Of a stretch of 40,245 bases of DNA, positions 33,473-40,245 are shown in pieces. The stretch covers positions 1-40,245 of the forward strand of contig CANGIP010000018.1 in NCBI GenBank assembly GCA_947454105.1, read 5' to 3'. Source of the DNA: Actinomycetota bacterium. GTDB taxonomy: Bacteria > Actinomycetota > Acidimicrobiia > Acidimicrobiales > Ilumatobacteraceae. A program made the position numbers and the translations under genes. Below the pieces are notes generated by a model that was not told where the DNA came from, made no database searches, and saw nothing but the letters and a program-made list of their open reading frames with translations. Each line of letters begins with the position of its first letter. Positions within the stretch are counted from its first letter, which is position 1.

Positions 33473-33510
33473 TTGTTGGGGTGTCCAGTTGTTACTGGAC
33501 ACCCCAACAA
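33473..33510 (-). repeat. 16-bp perfect stem-loop between rubrerythrin and the iron-sulfur gene
   Basis: Arms 33473-33488 and 33495-33510 pair perfectly with a six-base loop (TTGTTGGGGTGTCCAG as the left arm). It lies 17 bases after the rubrerythrin stop and about 52 bases before the next start. No T-run follows on either strand, so it looks more like an RNA stability or partial-termination element than a full terminator. Confidence 0.75.
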
Positions 33511-33526
33511 GTTGAGTAAATAAAAC

Positions 33527-33940
33527 TCAGAGTGCGTCGAGTCCCTGCTGGAAACGACCAGCATGGCTCTTCTCGGCGCGAGCCAAAGTTTCAAACCAAT
33601 CGGCGATTTCGGCAAAGCCTTCGTCGCGAGCGGTCTTGGCAAAGCCTGGGTACATCTGGGTGTACTCGTAGGTTTCGCCGGCGATTGAAGCCTTGAAGTT
33701 GGCTTCGGTTTCACCGATGGGCTCACCCGATGCGGGGTCGCCAACTTCGGCCAAGTAATCGAGGTGACCGTGTGCGTGTCCGGTTTCGCCTTCGGCAACT
33801 GAACGGAACAATGCAGCAGCGTCGGGGTAGCCCTCGATGTCAGCCTTCTGTGCGAACCACAAGTAACGACGGTTGGCCTGGCTCTCGCCGGCGAACGCCT
33901 CCTTGAGGTTTTCGTGAGTCTTGGTGCCGTGGAGGCTCAT
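33527..33940 (-). CDS. Rubrerythrin-type diiron protein without rubredoxin domain
   Basis: 137 residues. The di-iron ligands of rubrerythrin are all present: Glu19 (GES), Glu52 and His55 (GETGH), Glu89 and Glu92 (GETYE), Glu123 and His126 (AEKSH). The C-terminal rubredoxin domain of classical rubrerythrin is missing; the chain ends a few residues after helix 4. The protein should reduce hydrogen peroxide and needs an outside reductant. ATG 33940 is chosen because the domain begins with it; the longer frame to 34003 has a low-complexity start. It follows the PerR-type regulator gene, and an acaag-ttt-cttgt palindrome lies upstream. Confidence 0.92.
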   Translation of the reverse strand: MSLHGTKTHENLKEAFAGESQANRRYLWFAQKADIEGYPDAAALFRSVAEGETGHAHGHLDYLAEVGDPASGEPIGETEANFKASIAGETYEYTQMYPGFAKTARDEGFAEIADWFETLARAEKSHAGRFQQGLDAL

Positions 33941-34021
33941 GACTGTCTCTCTTTCGTGTGTTTTGGTTGTTGTTTTGCTGAACTTCTTGAGCGCAAGACG
34001 CACAAGAAACTTGTTGTCAAT

Positions 34022-34432
34022 TCAGGCGCATTTTGCGCATGAACCGTGGAACAAAATTGACGTTGAATCAACGGCGAATCCGTCGAGACCATCGATACGG
34101 AGTTGCTGCGAACCTGCGACATAAACGTCGCGCACATCTCCACATGCCTGACAGACGACGTGATGATGATCGTCGACGTTTGGGTCAAAGCGCACTGCAC
34201 CTGCACCAACATCGATCAATCGCAACTCGCCCATTGAGGCCAGATCGGTCAAGGTTTGATACACGGTGCGCAACGAGATGCCCGGCATCTGCGCGCTGGC
34301 TTCAGAAAACAGGGCATCAGCGGTCGGATGCATCGTGTTGCCATGCATCAGACGGAAAAGTAACTGCCGCTGCGGAGTGACCTTCAGGCCATTGGCTCGA
34401 AAAGCTTCGGTGAGCTCGGTGGGTGATTTCAC
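34022..34432 (-). CDS. PerR-type Fur-family peroxide regulator
   Basis: 136 residues: winged helix (GLKVTPQRQLLFRLM ... ISLRTVYQTLTDLASMGEL) then dimerisation domain. The five regulatory metal ligands of Bacillus PerR (His37, Asp85, His91, His93, Asp104) are all matched here two positions lower: His35, Asp83, His89, His91, Asp102. Asp85 in PerR distinguishes peroxide sensors from Fur (Glu). Cys94/97 and Cys132/135 form the structural zinc site. It should repress the rubrerythrin operon and release on peroxide. GTG 34432 follows TAAGGT by seven bases. It is divergent from glycerol-3-phosphate dehydrogenase. Confidence 0.9.
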   Translation of the reverse strand: MKSPTELTEAFRANGLKVTPQRQLLFRLMHGNTMHPTADALFSEASAQMPGISLRTVYQTLTDLASMGELRLIDVGAGAVRFDPNVDDHHHVVCQACGDVRDVYVAGSQQLRIDGLDGFAVDSTSILFHGSCAKCA

Positions 34433-34439
34433 AGACCGA

Positions 34440-34469
34440 ACCTTAGTGACATTCCGTGCTAGTTAGCAA
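34440..34469 (-). promoter_or_regulatory. Promoter of the PerR-type gene, leaderless
   Basis: On the minus strand TTGCTA (34469-34464) and TAAGGT (34445-34440) are 18 bases apart; the -10 box ends seven bases before GTG 34432. Confidence 0.55.
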
Positions 34470-34486
34470 TCAATGCAGATTAGCAA
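34463..34486. repeat. TTAGCAA direct repeat in the perR/glpD divergent promoter region
   Basis: TTAGCAA occurs at 34463-34469 and 34480-34486, 17 bases apart start to start. One copy overlaps the -35 box of the PerR-type gene. It could be the binding site of that regulator, though PerR boxes are normally palindromic. Confidence 0.4.
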
Positions 34487-34529
34487 CTCGTGAAATTTGT
34501 CTCAACAGGCACTCTGAGACTGCAGCAAG

Positions 34530-34535
34530 TACTCT
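34530..34535 (+). promoter_or_regulatory. -10 box of a leaderless promoter (glpD operon)
   Basis: TACTCT is six bases before GTG 34542. An inverted repeat GTCTCA/TGAGAC (34499-34504 and 34515-34520) lies just upstream and may be an operator. Confidence 0.55.
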
Positions 34536-34541
34536 CGCCAT

Positions 34542-36260
34542 GTGCCTACCGAGTTATCCCCTGAGCGTTTTGACCGACCAGCCATGCGCCAGCGCTTAGC
34601 GACTGAGCAATTTGATGTCGTGGTCGTCGGCGGCGGAATTACCGGCCTTGGCGTGGCCCTCGATGCCGCTTCGCGAGGATTACGTACGGCACTTGTTGAA
34701 CGCCACGACTTCGCTTCAGGTACATCGTCAAAAAGTTCAAAACTGATCCACGGCGGACTGCGTTATCTGCAGCAAGGTGAAGTGCGCTTGGTCTATGAAG
34801 CGCTGTATGAACGTCAACGGTTACGTCGCAATGCACCGCATCTCGTCACACTCCTCCCCTTCTTGCTACCGATTCTCACTAAAGATGGTCTCGTGTCGCG
34901 CAAAATTGCGCGAGCTCTCGGTTCTGCTTTGTGGATGTACGACTTCACCGGTGGCGCACGTATTGGAAAAATTCACCGACGGCTGCGCAAACAAAAAGCG
35001 TTGGCGCATATGCCAACGATGCCGAGTCAGCGTTTGGCTTCGGCCTATATCTATTACGACGCACAGGCTGATGATGCGCGCTTATGCGTCACGATGGCAC
35101 GTTCTGCCGCCGACCACGGTGCAGCAGTGATCAATCAATGTGCAGTCACAAACATTTTGCGTTCCGACTCTGGACAAGCCACTGGAGTTTCAGTTTTGTG
35201 CGACGGCGAGCAATTCGACATTCGCGCGCATGTCGTTGTCAATGCTGCTGGTGTTTGGACTGACGCAGTTCGCACACTTGAAGAAGGCATTGATCCCGAC
35301 ACCATTCGCCCAGCCAAAGGTGTTCATGTCACCGTGCCGTGGGAAAAAGTTCGCAATGACATCGCAGTCATCATCCCCGTCCCCAAAGACAAGCGCAGTC
35401 TGTTTGTTGTTCCATGGGGTCCAAAGCCTGATGGAACCTTTACTCATACATACGTCGGTACTACCGACACCGATTATCAAGGCCCGGTTGACGATCCGCA
35501 ATGTACAAAAGACGATATTGACTATGTCTTGCGGGCATTAAACGCGAGCGTCACTACCGGAATCACCACCGATGACGTCACCGGTGTGTGGGCAGGATTG
35601 CGCCCACTCGTCAAGCAAGTCAATGCCGAAGAAGGAACTGGTCAAGGTGGAAAAGCAGCCCGCACCGCCGACTTATCACGCCGACATCTGGTATTTACTG
35701 GCGAATCTGGCATCATCACCGTCACTGGCGGCAAGTTAACGACCTATCGCGAAATGGCTCAAGACACGGTCGATGCTGCATTGAAAGTTCTTGAGAAGAA
35801 TTCAACATCAAAACCGACAAGTATCAAGAAGTGTCGTACCAAGAATTTGAAACTTCACGGAGCAACGGGTTACAAAGAACCGCGCATTGAAGGTTCGGTT
35901 GAAGCGCATCTTGCACATCGCTATGGGTCTGATGTCAACATCATTCAAGAATTGATCACTGCCAATCCGCAATTATCCGATCCACTCGTACCCGGTCTGC
36001 CTTACATCAAGGCCGAAGCTATTTATTCGGTGATCCATGAAATGGCTCTCACCCTTGATGATGTTTTGTCGCGCCGTACACGCGCTTTACTCTTTGACCG
36101 GGAAGCAACTCGTATTGCTGCCAAGTCGGTCGCTGAACTCATTGCACCATACGCACAGTGGAATGAACAACGAATTGAACAAGAAGTGCAGGCATTCCAA
36201 GAAATTTGCGAGCACGAAGCAACGATGGGCACACTGCCCGAAACTGAACTGTATTCCTGA
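34542..36260 (+). CDS. glpD: FAD-dependent glycerol-3-phosphate dehydrogenase
   Basis: 572 residues. DVVVVGGGITGLGVALDAA (about 25-43) is the FAD fold, followed by the typical HDFASGTSSKSSKLIHGGLRYL segment (cut for length), QGEVRLVYEALYERQRL, TDYQGPVDDP, GVWAGLRPLV and GGKLTTYREMA near the middle; a helical C-terminal domain has AIYSVIHEMALTLDDVLSRRTR. The enzyme oxidises sn-glycerol-3-phosphate to dihydroxyacetone phosphate at the membrane, passing electrons to quinone. It heads a four-gene operon with an ADPS-like enzyme, a membrane protein and an FGGY kinase. The GTG start is set by the TACTCT promoter box. Confidence 0.93.
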   Translation: MPTELSPERFDRPAMRQRLATEQFDVVVVGGGITGLGVALDAASRGLRTALVERHDFASGTSSKSSKLIHGGLRYLQQGEVRLVYEALYERQRLRRNAPHLVTLLPFLLPILTKDGLVSRKIARALGSALWMYDFTGGARIGKIHRRLRKQKALAHMPTMPSQRLASAYIYYDAQADDARLCVTMARSAADHGAAVINQCAVTNILRSDSGQATGVSVLCDGEQFDIRAHVVVNAAGVWTDAVRTLEEGIDPDTIRPAKGVHVTVPWEKVRNDIAVIIPVPKDKRSLFVVPWGPKPDGTFTHTYVGTTDTDYQGPVDDPQCTKDDIDYVLRALNASVTTGITTDDVTGVWAGLRPLVKQVNAEEGTGQGGKAARTADLSRRHLVFTGESGIITVTGGKLTTYREMAQDTVDAALKVLEKNSTSKPTSIKKCRTKNLKLHGATGYKEPRIEGSVEAHLAHRYGSDVNIIQELITANPQLSDPLVPGLPYIKAEAIYSVIHEMALTLDDVLSRRTRALLFDREATRIAAKSVAELIAPYAQWNEQRIEQEVQAFQEICEHEATMGTLPETELYS

Positions 36261-36272
36261 GCGGAGAACCAC

Positions 36273-37793
36273 ATGACCGGTAAGACTTTTTCTCGCGAGA
36301 TCACTTCACCCATTGATCTCATTCAAGATGCGCAATCACCCGCACGAAATCACTTAGCGCACGCCACCATTTCACTGACCAATCAACAGGTCGCTGATCT
36401 GCAAAACATATGCGAGACCATCACCGCCCCTATTGAAACCGCACTGGCAAGTCGTGATTGGTGGCCACTCACCATGCATTGGGCTCTTGCGGGCGAAGTA
36501 CCTACTCGTGCCGCGGCAATTTGTCGACCGACATCAACAGAGCAGGTGTCGCATGTTTTGTCGTATTGCAACGAGCACAAGATTCCAGTGACTGCTGCGG
36601 GCGGACGCAGCGGTGTTTGTGGCGCTTCCATTCCCCTTTATGGCGGGGTCATATTGGATACCACTGCAATGCAAGGCGTCGTCGCACTTGACGATGATTC
36701 ACTAACAGTCGAAGTATTACCCGGAACTTTCGGACCCGATCTCGAAGCCCACATTCAGTCGTTGGGTTTCACCGTTGGCCACTATCCACAAAGTTTTGAT
36801 ATCGCGACTGTTGGCGGTTGGGTGGCGTGTCGCGGTGCTGGTCAATATTCAACTCGATACGGCAAGATCGAAGACATGGTGGTCGCTCTCGAAGTTGTGC
36901 TTGCCGATGGCAAGATCATCAAAACTGTTGGTTCTCCTCGTGGAGCAAGCGGACCAGACCTCAATCAAATCTTCATTGGTAGCGAAGGAACTCTTGGTGT
37001 CGTCACTCGCGTCTGGCTTAAGTGTCACCCTATTGCGACACTAGAACGTCGGGCCGCATTTGGATTCGCGACATTCGAAGATGGTCTTGACGCGTGTCGA
37101 CGAATCATGCGACGTGGGGCAACTCCTGCAGTCCTTCGTTTATATGACGCACCCGAAAGTCAACGCGGTCAAGGCGGCGACGGAGTGGTCTGTGCTCTTC
37201 TCGTCTTAGATGAAGGCGACGTCGCATCAGTGACTGCATCAATGAACATCGTTGAAGAAGAATGTCTCGCAACAATCGGTTGTATTCCTCGCGATATTGA
37301 AACTGTCGAACGTTGGATGCATCATCGCAACGACACCAGTGCTCTGCAAGCACTCACCAAAAAGGGTTTCGTTGTCGACACCATGGAGATTGCTGCGCCA
37401 TGGTCAACCCTTCCCGCAATCTTCAATGCGACCCGTAAAGCGATGCTCAAAGTTCCTCACGCCCGTTCATCAACTTGCCACTTGTCGCATAGTTACATCG
37501 ACGGCGCCTGCCTGTATTTCACATTCGCTGCTAATCCTCCGTCTGAAGAGGTTGAAAATACCTATGTGGCGCTGTGGGATGCCGGCACCCGAGCAGTTCT
37601 TGCCAATGGCGGAAACCTCAGTCACCATCACGGCGTCGGTATGAACCGTTCTCGTTTCGTACAAGAGGCGCTCGGTTCTGCATTCGGTGTGCTGGTTGCC
37701 ATGAAAAACTCTCTTGATCCGCAAGGCATCTTGAATCCTGGCAAGATGGGACTACCCCTACCCGACTATTTGGAGGCAGCACAGTGGCCATGA
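36273..37793 (+). CDS. FAD-binding oxidase, alkyldihydroxyacetonephosphate synthase-like
   Basis: 506 residues in the FAD_binding_4 (PCMH) family. The FAD part has AICRPTSTEQVSHVL, AAGGRSGVCGASIP, VGHYPQSFDIATVGGWVACR, GQYSTRYGKIEDM and GSEGTLGVVT, the layout of ADPS. The C-terminal part has SHSYIDGACLYFTF and GNLSHHHGVGMNRSRF, matching the Tyr and triple-His active site of alkylglycerone-phosphate synthase. That enzyme swaps the acyl group of acyl-DHAP for a fatty alcohol to make ether lipids, while related bacterial proteins are lactate or glycolate oxidases. It starts 12 bases after glpD, whose product is DHAP. The ATG has a GAGCGGAG ribosome site upstream. Confidence 0.84.
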   Translation: MTGKTFSREITSPIDLIQDAQSPARNHLAHATISLTNQQVADLQNICETITAPIETALASRDWWPLTMHWALAGEVPTRAAAICRPTSTEQVSHVLSYCNEHKIPVTAAGGRSGVCGASIPLYGGVILDTTAMQGVVALDDDSLTVEVLPGTFGPDLEAHIQSLGFTVGHYPQSFDIATVGGWVACRGAGQYSTRYGKIEDMVVALEVVLADGKIIKTVGSPRGASGPDLNQIFIGSEGTLGVVTRVWLKCHPIATLERRAAFGFATFEDGLDACRRIMRRGATPAVLRLYDAPESQRGQGGDGVVCALLVLDEGDVASVTASMNIVEEECLATIGCIPRDIETVERWMHHRNDTSALQALTKKGFVVDTMEIAAPWSTLPAIFNATRKAMLKVPHARSSTCHLSHSYIDGACLYFTFAANPPSEEVENTYVALWDAGTRAVLANGGNLSHHHGVGMNRSRFVQEALGSAFGVLVAMKNSLDPQGILNPGKMGLPLPDYLEAAQWP

Positions 37794-38212
37794 GTTCGAC
37801 TTCGTCAAGCTCAACTCCGTCTCGTTGGGACACTCAGGCAATTAAGTCTGGGGCCTCTGTCGCACTAGTTTTTGCAGTGCCATTTTCCATCGCCGCGCGA
37901 ATTTTCTCAGATAGTGCCATCGCAGTGATCTTGTCGCTGTGTGCTGCGATCGGATTCTTGTTAGGCGCAGCAGTCGCCGCATGGCATCAACAACGACGCA
38001 CTCCGCTTACTCATGCCATCGTGACAGCAGCGTTGAGTTACATCATTCCGCAAACCGTCTTTATCATCGTCAAATTGGCGCGCGGTGGAGAAGTGCGATG
38101 GCTCGGTGTGTTTTTTAACTTGACCGTCACCTTGACCGTCGGTGTCATCGGTGGCTTTATTGGTTCAACGATGCAAAGGACCGGCGCTACGCCGAGAGGG
38201 CGTCGTTCATGA
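37790..38212 (+). CDS. Small integral membrane protein, unknown function
   Basis: 140 residues from ATG 37790, which overlaps the previous stop (ATGA). After a Ser/Thr-rich cytoplasmic start, four hydrophobic helices follow: about 20-40 (SGASVALVFAVPFSIAARIF, cut), 43-65, 77-95 and 105-128, with a Gly-rich last helix (GVIGGFIGSTM). The C-terminus is basic. I do not recognise the family. Its position, overlapped at both ends by the ADPS-like and FGGY kinase genes, means it is translated in step with them and may aid substrate uptake or anchor the enzymes. Confidence 0.72.
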   Translation: MSSTSSSSTPSRWDTQAIKSGASVALVFAVPFSIAARIFSDSAIAVILSLCAAIGFLLGAAVAAWHQQRRTPLTHAIVTAALSYIIPQTVFIIVKLARGGEVRWLGVFFNLTVTLTVGVIGGFIGSTMQRTGATPRGRRS

Positions 38213-39717
38213 GTTCTTCAGTTCTTGTGATCGATGTCGGCACAAGTGGTTTACGTGCTGCAGTGGTTCGGCCCGATGCGACTGTCACTGCCTTGCATTA
38301 TCGCGAGTTCGCCCCCAGTTCGCCGTTCGCTGGTCTTGTTGAGTTTGATGCGACAGAAATGGCTCGTCTCGTTCTTGAAGTTGCCCATGCATCACTCGCC
38401 GAAGCCGGCGCGGTTGCCGCTGTCGGCATCACGACTCAGCGGGCATCAACAATTCTGTGGGATCGTTCAACAGGCATTCCTCTTGGACCTGCTTTGGGTT
38501 GGCAAGATTTGCGCACCGTCGGCGAATGCATCATGGCCAAAGCCGAGCACGGTTTGTCACTAGCACCTAATCAAACGGCAACTAAAGCAGCGTGGCTCCT
38601 CAAGACTTACGTCGGCGACGAGCAAGCGATTGCCGCACGCGCTCACGATTTATGTATCGGCACAGTTGACAGTTGGATTGCGTGGACGCTCTCGCAAGGG
38701 GCACTCCACGTCACCGATCACAGCAATGCTGCCGTCACCGGACTCGCCGATGTTTTGTCTTATGAAACGATCAGATGGCACGAACGCGCCTGCTCGGTAA
38801 TGGGCGTACCGATGTCAATGCTCCCCGTGCTTGTTCCGTCATCAGGAATCATTGGTGCCGCAACCGCGCTGCCTGGTTCGCCACCTATTGCGTCCATTGC
38901 CGGCGACCAACAGGCGTCGCTCATCGGCCAATCATGCGTACGACGAAATATGGCCAAGTGCACATTTGGTACGGGTGGCATGATGAACGTGTGCCTGGGC
39001 GACAACAAACCCACTTCATCTGAGCGCGGACGTCACGGTACATTCCCCATTGTTGGCTGGAGTCAAGTGGCAAACGATGCTTCTCATCTGGTGACCTGGG
39101 GCGCTGAAGCGATCATGTTGTCGGCCGGAACAAATATCGAATGGCTCCGCGACGATATGGGTCTCATTTCCTCGGCCGAGGAAAGCGACGCCATTGCTCG
39201 CTCATGCGATTCAACCGACGGAGTCATGTATGTGCCGGCACTGCTCGGACTCGGAACTCCCCGTTGGGATTACGGCGCTCGCGGGGCCCTCTTTGGGCTC
39301 ACCCGAGGAACAACTCGAGCCCACATTGTTCGCTCGGTTCTTGAGGGGGTCGCGCATCGCGGAGCCGACCTGCTGGAGGCCATCGAATCTGACTACCCCG
39401 ATGTGGAAGTGCCCGAGATTCGTGTCGATGGTGGCATGAGTCGTAACCCCACATTTATTCAGGCCCTCGCCAACGCGACTGGCCGCCCCATCTCGGTCTC
39501 GCCTGTCACCGAGGCGACAACCGTCGGTGCGGCGTATTTGGCTGGTTTAGCCGTTGGAACTTGGTTAAATCTCGCCGAAATTGAATCTCTCTGGTCGCCA
39601 CACACCACCGTTGACCCTCAGCCCAACTACGATCGAACCGCAGTCCGAGCCCAATGGGAACGAGCTGTGACCCGTGCCGCCGGATGGATCACCGAACTTT
39701 CGAGTCTCGACTTCTAG
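38209..39717 (+). CDS. FGGY-family carbohydrate kinase (glycerol kinase-like)
   Basis: 502 residues. The phosphate loop is VLVIDVGTSGLRAAVV (about 5-20); GITTQRAST, GWQDLRT, IAGDQQASLIGQ, FGTGGMMN and YVPALLGLGTPRWDYGARG follow in the order of glycerol kinase. The GDQQ Asp (catalytic base) is present, and the Arg of NQRE is kept, but the Glu84 position of E. coli GlpK is Ala and the Tyr135 position (PYFSGTK) appears as Asn (PNQTATK). Glycerol contacts are thus partly lost, so another polyol may be the substrate. The start ATG overlaps the membrane-protein stop by four bases. Confidence 0.85.
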   Translation: MSSSVLVIDVGTSGLRAAVVRPDATVTALHYREFAPSSPFAGLVEFDATEMARLVLEVAHASLAEAGAVAAVGITTQRASTILWDRSTGIPLGPALGWQDLRTVGECIMAKAEHGLSLAPNQTATKAAWLLKTYVGDEQAIAARAHDLCIGTVDSWIAWTLSQGALHVTDHSNAAVTGLADVLSYETIRWHERACSVMGVPMSMLPVLVPSSGIIGAATALPGSPPIASIAGDQQASLIGQSCVRRNMAKCTFGTGGMMNVCLGDNKPTSSERGRHGTFPIVGWSQVANDASHLVTWGAEAIMLSAGTNIEWLRDDMGLISSAEESDAIARSCDSTDGVMYVPALLGLGTPRWDYGARGALFGLTRGTTRAHIVRSVLEGVAHRGADLLEAIESDYPDVEVPEIRVDGGMSRNPTFIQALANATGRPISVSPVTEATTVGAAYLAGLAVGTWLNLAEIESLWSPHTTVDPQPNYDRTAVRAQWERAVTRAAGWITELSSLDF

Positions 39718-39784
39718 AGTTTGGAGTTGCTCTTACCTGTCTCGGCACATAAGGCTGTAGATCAGAGTTTGTGAAAGGAACCCC

Positions 39785-40245
39785 GTGACCGCTTCGAAGA
39801 TCATCAGCGATAGCCCAGTTCGGCCCACTGCGGCCGACACCGAGCTTCTCGCATCGGCCCAAGCCACTGCATTAGCAGTACGCGATCTCTATCAGGCCGC
39901 AGTTGCCGCAGGTGCCGGCGGAGAGCATGTGGCTTGCCTCGTCTCGATCGCTGCTCACCACGACGCCTACGCCCAATCAATTTCGTCGCTCATTGGTCGC
40001 GCTGCACCGCAAGCCCGAGATAGCAAAGTCTTCTCGACCAATAAGGCCGACTTCGGATCTGACACCATGGCCACTGCTCTCGCCGCACACGCCCTGGAAA
40101 ATTCGCTGGTCTCGACACATACCGCACTCATCGGAGAACTCGAAAGCACCGAAGGCGCAGCACTCATCGCGTCGATGGTGATTATTGAAGCTCGCCATGT
40201 CGTTGCGTTGGCAACAATTGCTGGCAAGTCACCCATTGATGACAC
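39785..40245 (+). CDS. Ferritin-like domain protein, 3'-truncated by the window edge
   Basis: The frame starts at GTG 39785 behind AAGGA (39775-39779) and stays open to the window end, giving at least 153 residues. It is helical and rich in Ala and Glu: LLASAQATALAVRDLYQAAV, EHVACLVSIAAHHDAYAQSI (the HHDAY helix), ALENSLVSTHTALIGELEST and MVIIEARHVVALATIAG (EARH). The His/Glu spacing resembles ferritin-like (DUF4439-type) actinobacterial proteins of unknown function. No Tat or Sec signal is visible in the first 30 residues. It is 67 bases from the kinase stop and may be a separate unit. The C-terminus is outside the window. Confidence 0.65.
   Translation, partial: MTASKIISDSPVRPTAADTELLASAQATALAVRDLYQAAVAAGAGGEHVACLVSIAAHHDAYAQSISSLIGRAAPQARDSKVFSTNKADFGSDTMATALAAHALENSLVSTHTALIGELESTEGAALIASMVIIEARHVVALATIAGKSPIDD

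Noticed and set aside
33445..33798. Open frame antiparallel or out of frame to rubrerythrin
   Set aside because: It is a shadow of the rubrerythrin gene with low-complexity Pro/Thr/Lys sequence and no domain.

Overview
The window looks like a chromosome segment of a mid-GC actinobacterium, most likely from the Acidimicrobiia (Ilumatobacter/Microthrix-like aquatic lineages). The support is a WhiB regulator, two luciferase-like oxidoreductases (one of an F420-type family), a DnaQ-GIY-YIG fusion, a DUF222-type HNH protein and many genes whose start codon lies 6-8 bases behind a TANNNT -10 box (leaderless transcription). The taxonomic placement is inference. Genes are densely packed on both strands. 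No CRISPR array, insertion sequence, rRNA or prophage was seen, and no gene-free stretch exceeds 300 bases.

Layout. 1-3263: tail of an HNH endonuclease and two MFS transporters. 3271-6619 (minus): a tandem SnoaL-like protein, a D-aminoacylase-type amidohydrolase and a DinB-like protein. 6701-6867: tRNA-Gly(TCC) with its promoter and a long hairpin. 6911-9423 (minus): GNAT acetyltransferase, a Tat lipoprotein and a GMC oxidoreductase, tightly coupled. 9508-10275: a DDAH-type hydrolase. 10247-14075 (minus): an intact Rieske oxygenase, a LysM-NlpC/P60 wall hydrolase, a crotonase and a second Rieske-oxygenase-like protein that has lost its Rieske centre. 14164-18275: a small Cys-motif protein coupled to an F420-type oxidoreductase, an EamA transporter, a PfkB kinase and an SDR lacking its catalytic Tyr/Lys. 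18292-25398 (minus): a two-subunit B12 acyl-CoA mutase with isobutyryl-CoA-mutase-like active-site residues, a flavin oxidoreductase, a DCC-family protein, a GH38 alpha-mannosidase and a DUF4262 protein. 25457-31343: SURF1, an MBL hydrolase, a zinc-ribbon protein, the exonuclease/GIY-YIG fusion, thrB, trpD and whiB.

31482-34432 (minus) is a peroxide-stress module: PerR-type regulator, rubredoxin-less rubrerythrin, a GlpC/HdrD-like iron-sulfur protein and a DUF3501 protein. Divergent from it, 34542-39717 is a four-gene operon: glycerol-3-phosphate dehydrogenase, an alkyldihydroxyacetonephosphate-synthase-like flavoprotein, a small membrane protein and an FGGY (glycerol-kinase-like) kinase. The right edge cuts a ferritin-like protein.

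The points most worth following are the Rieske-less Rieske oxygenase, the mutase specificity, the rubrerythrin module and the glycerol/ether-lipid-like operon.
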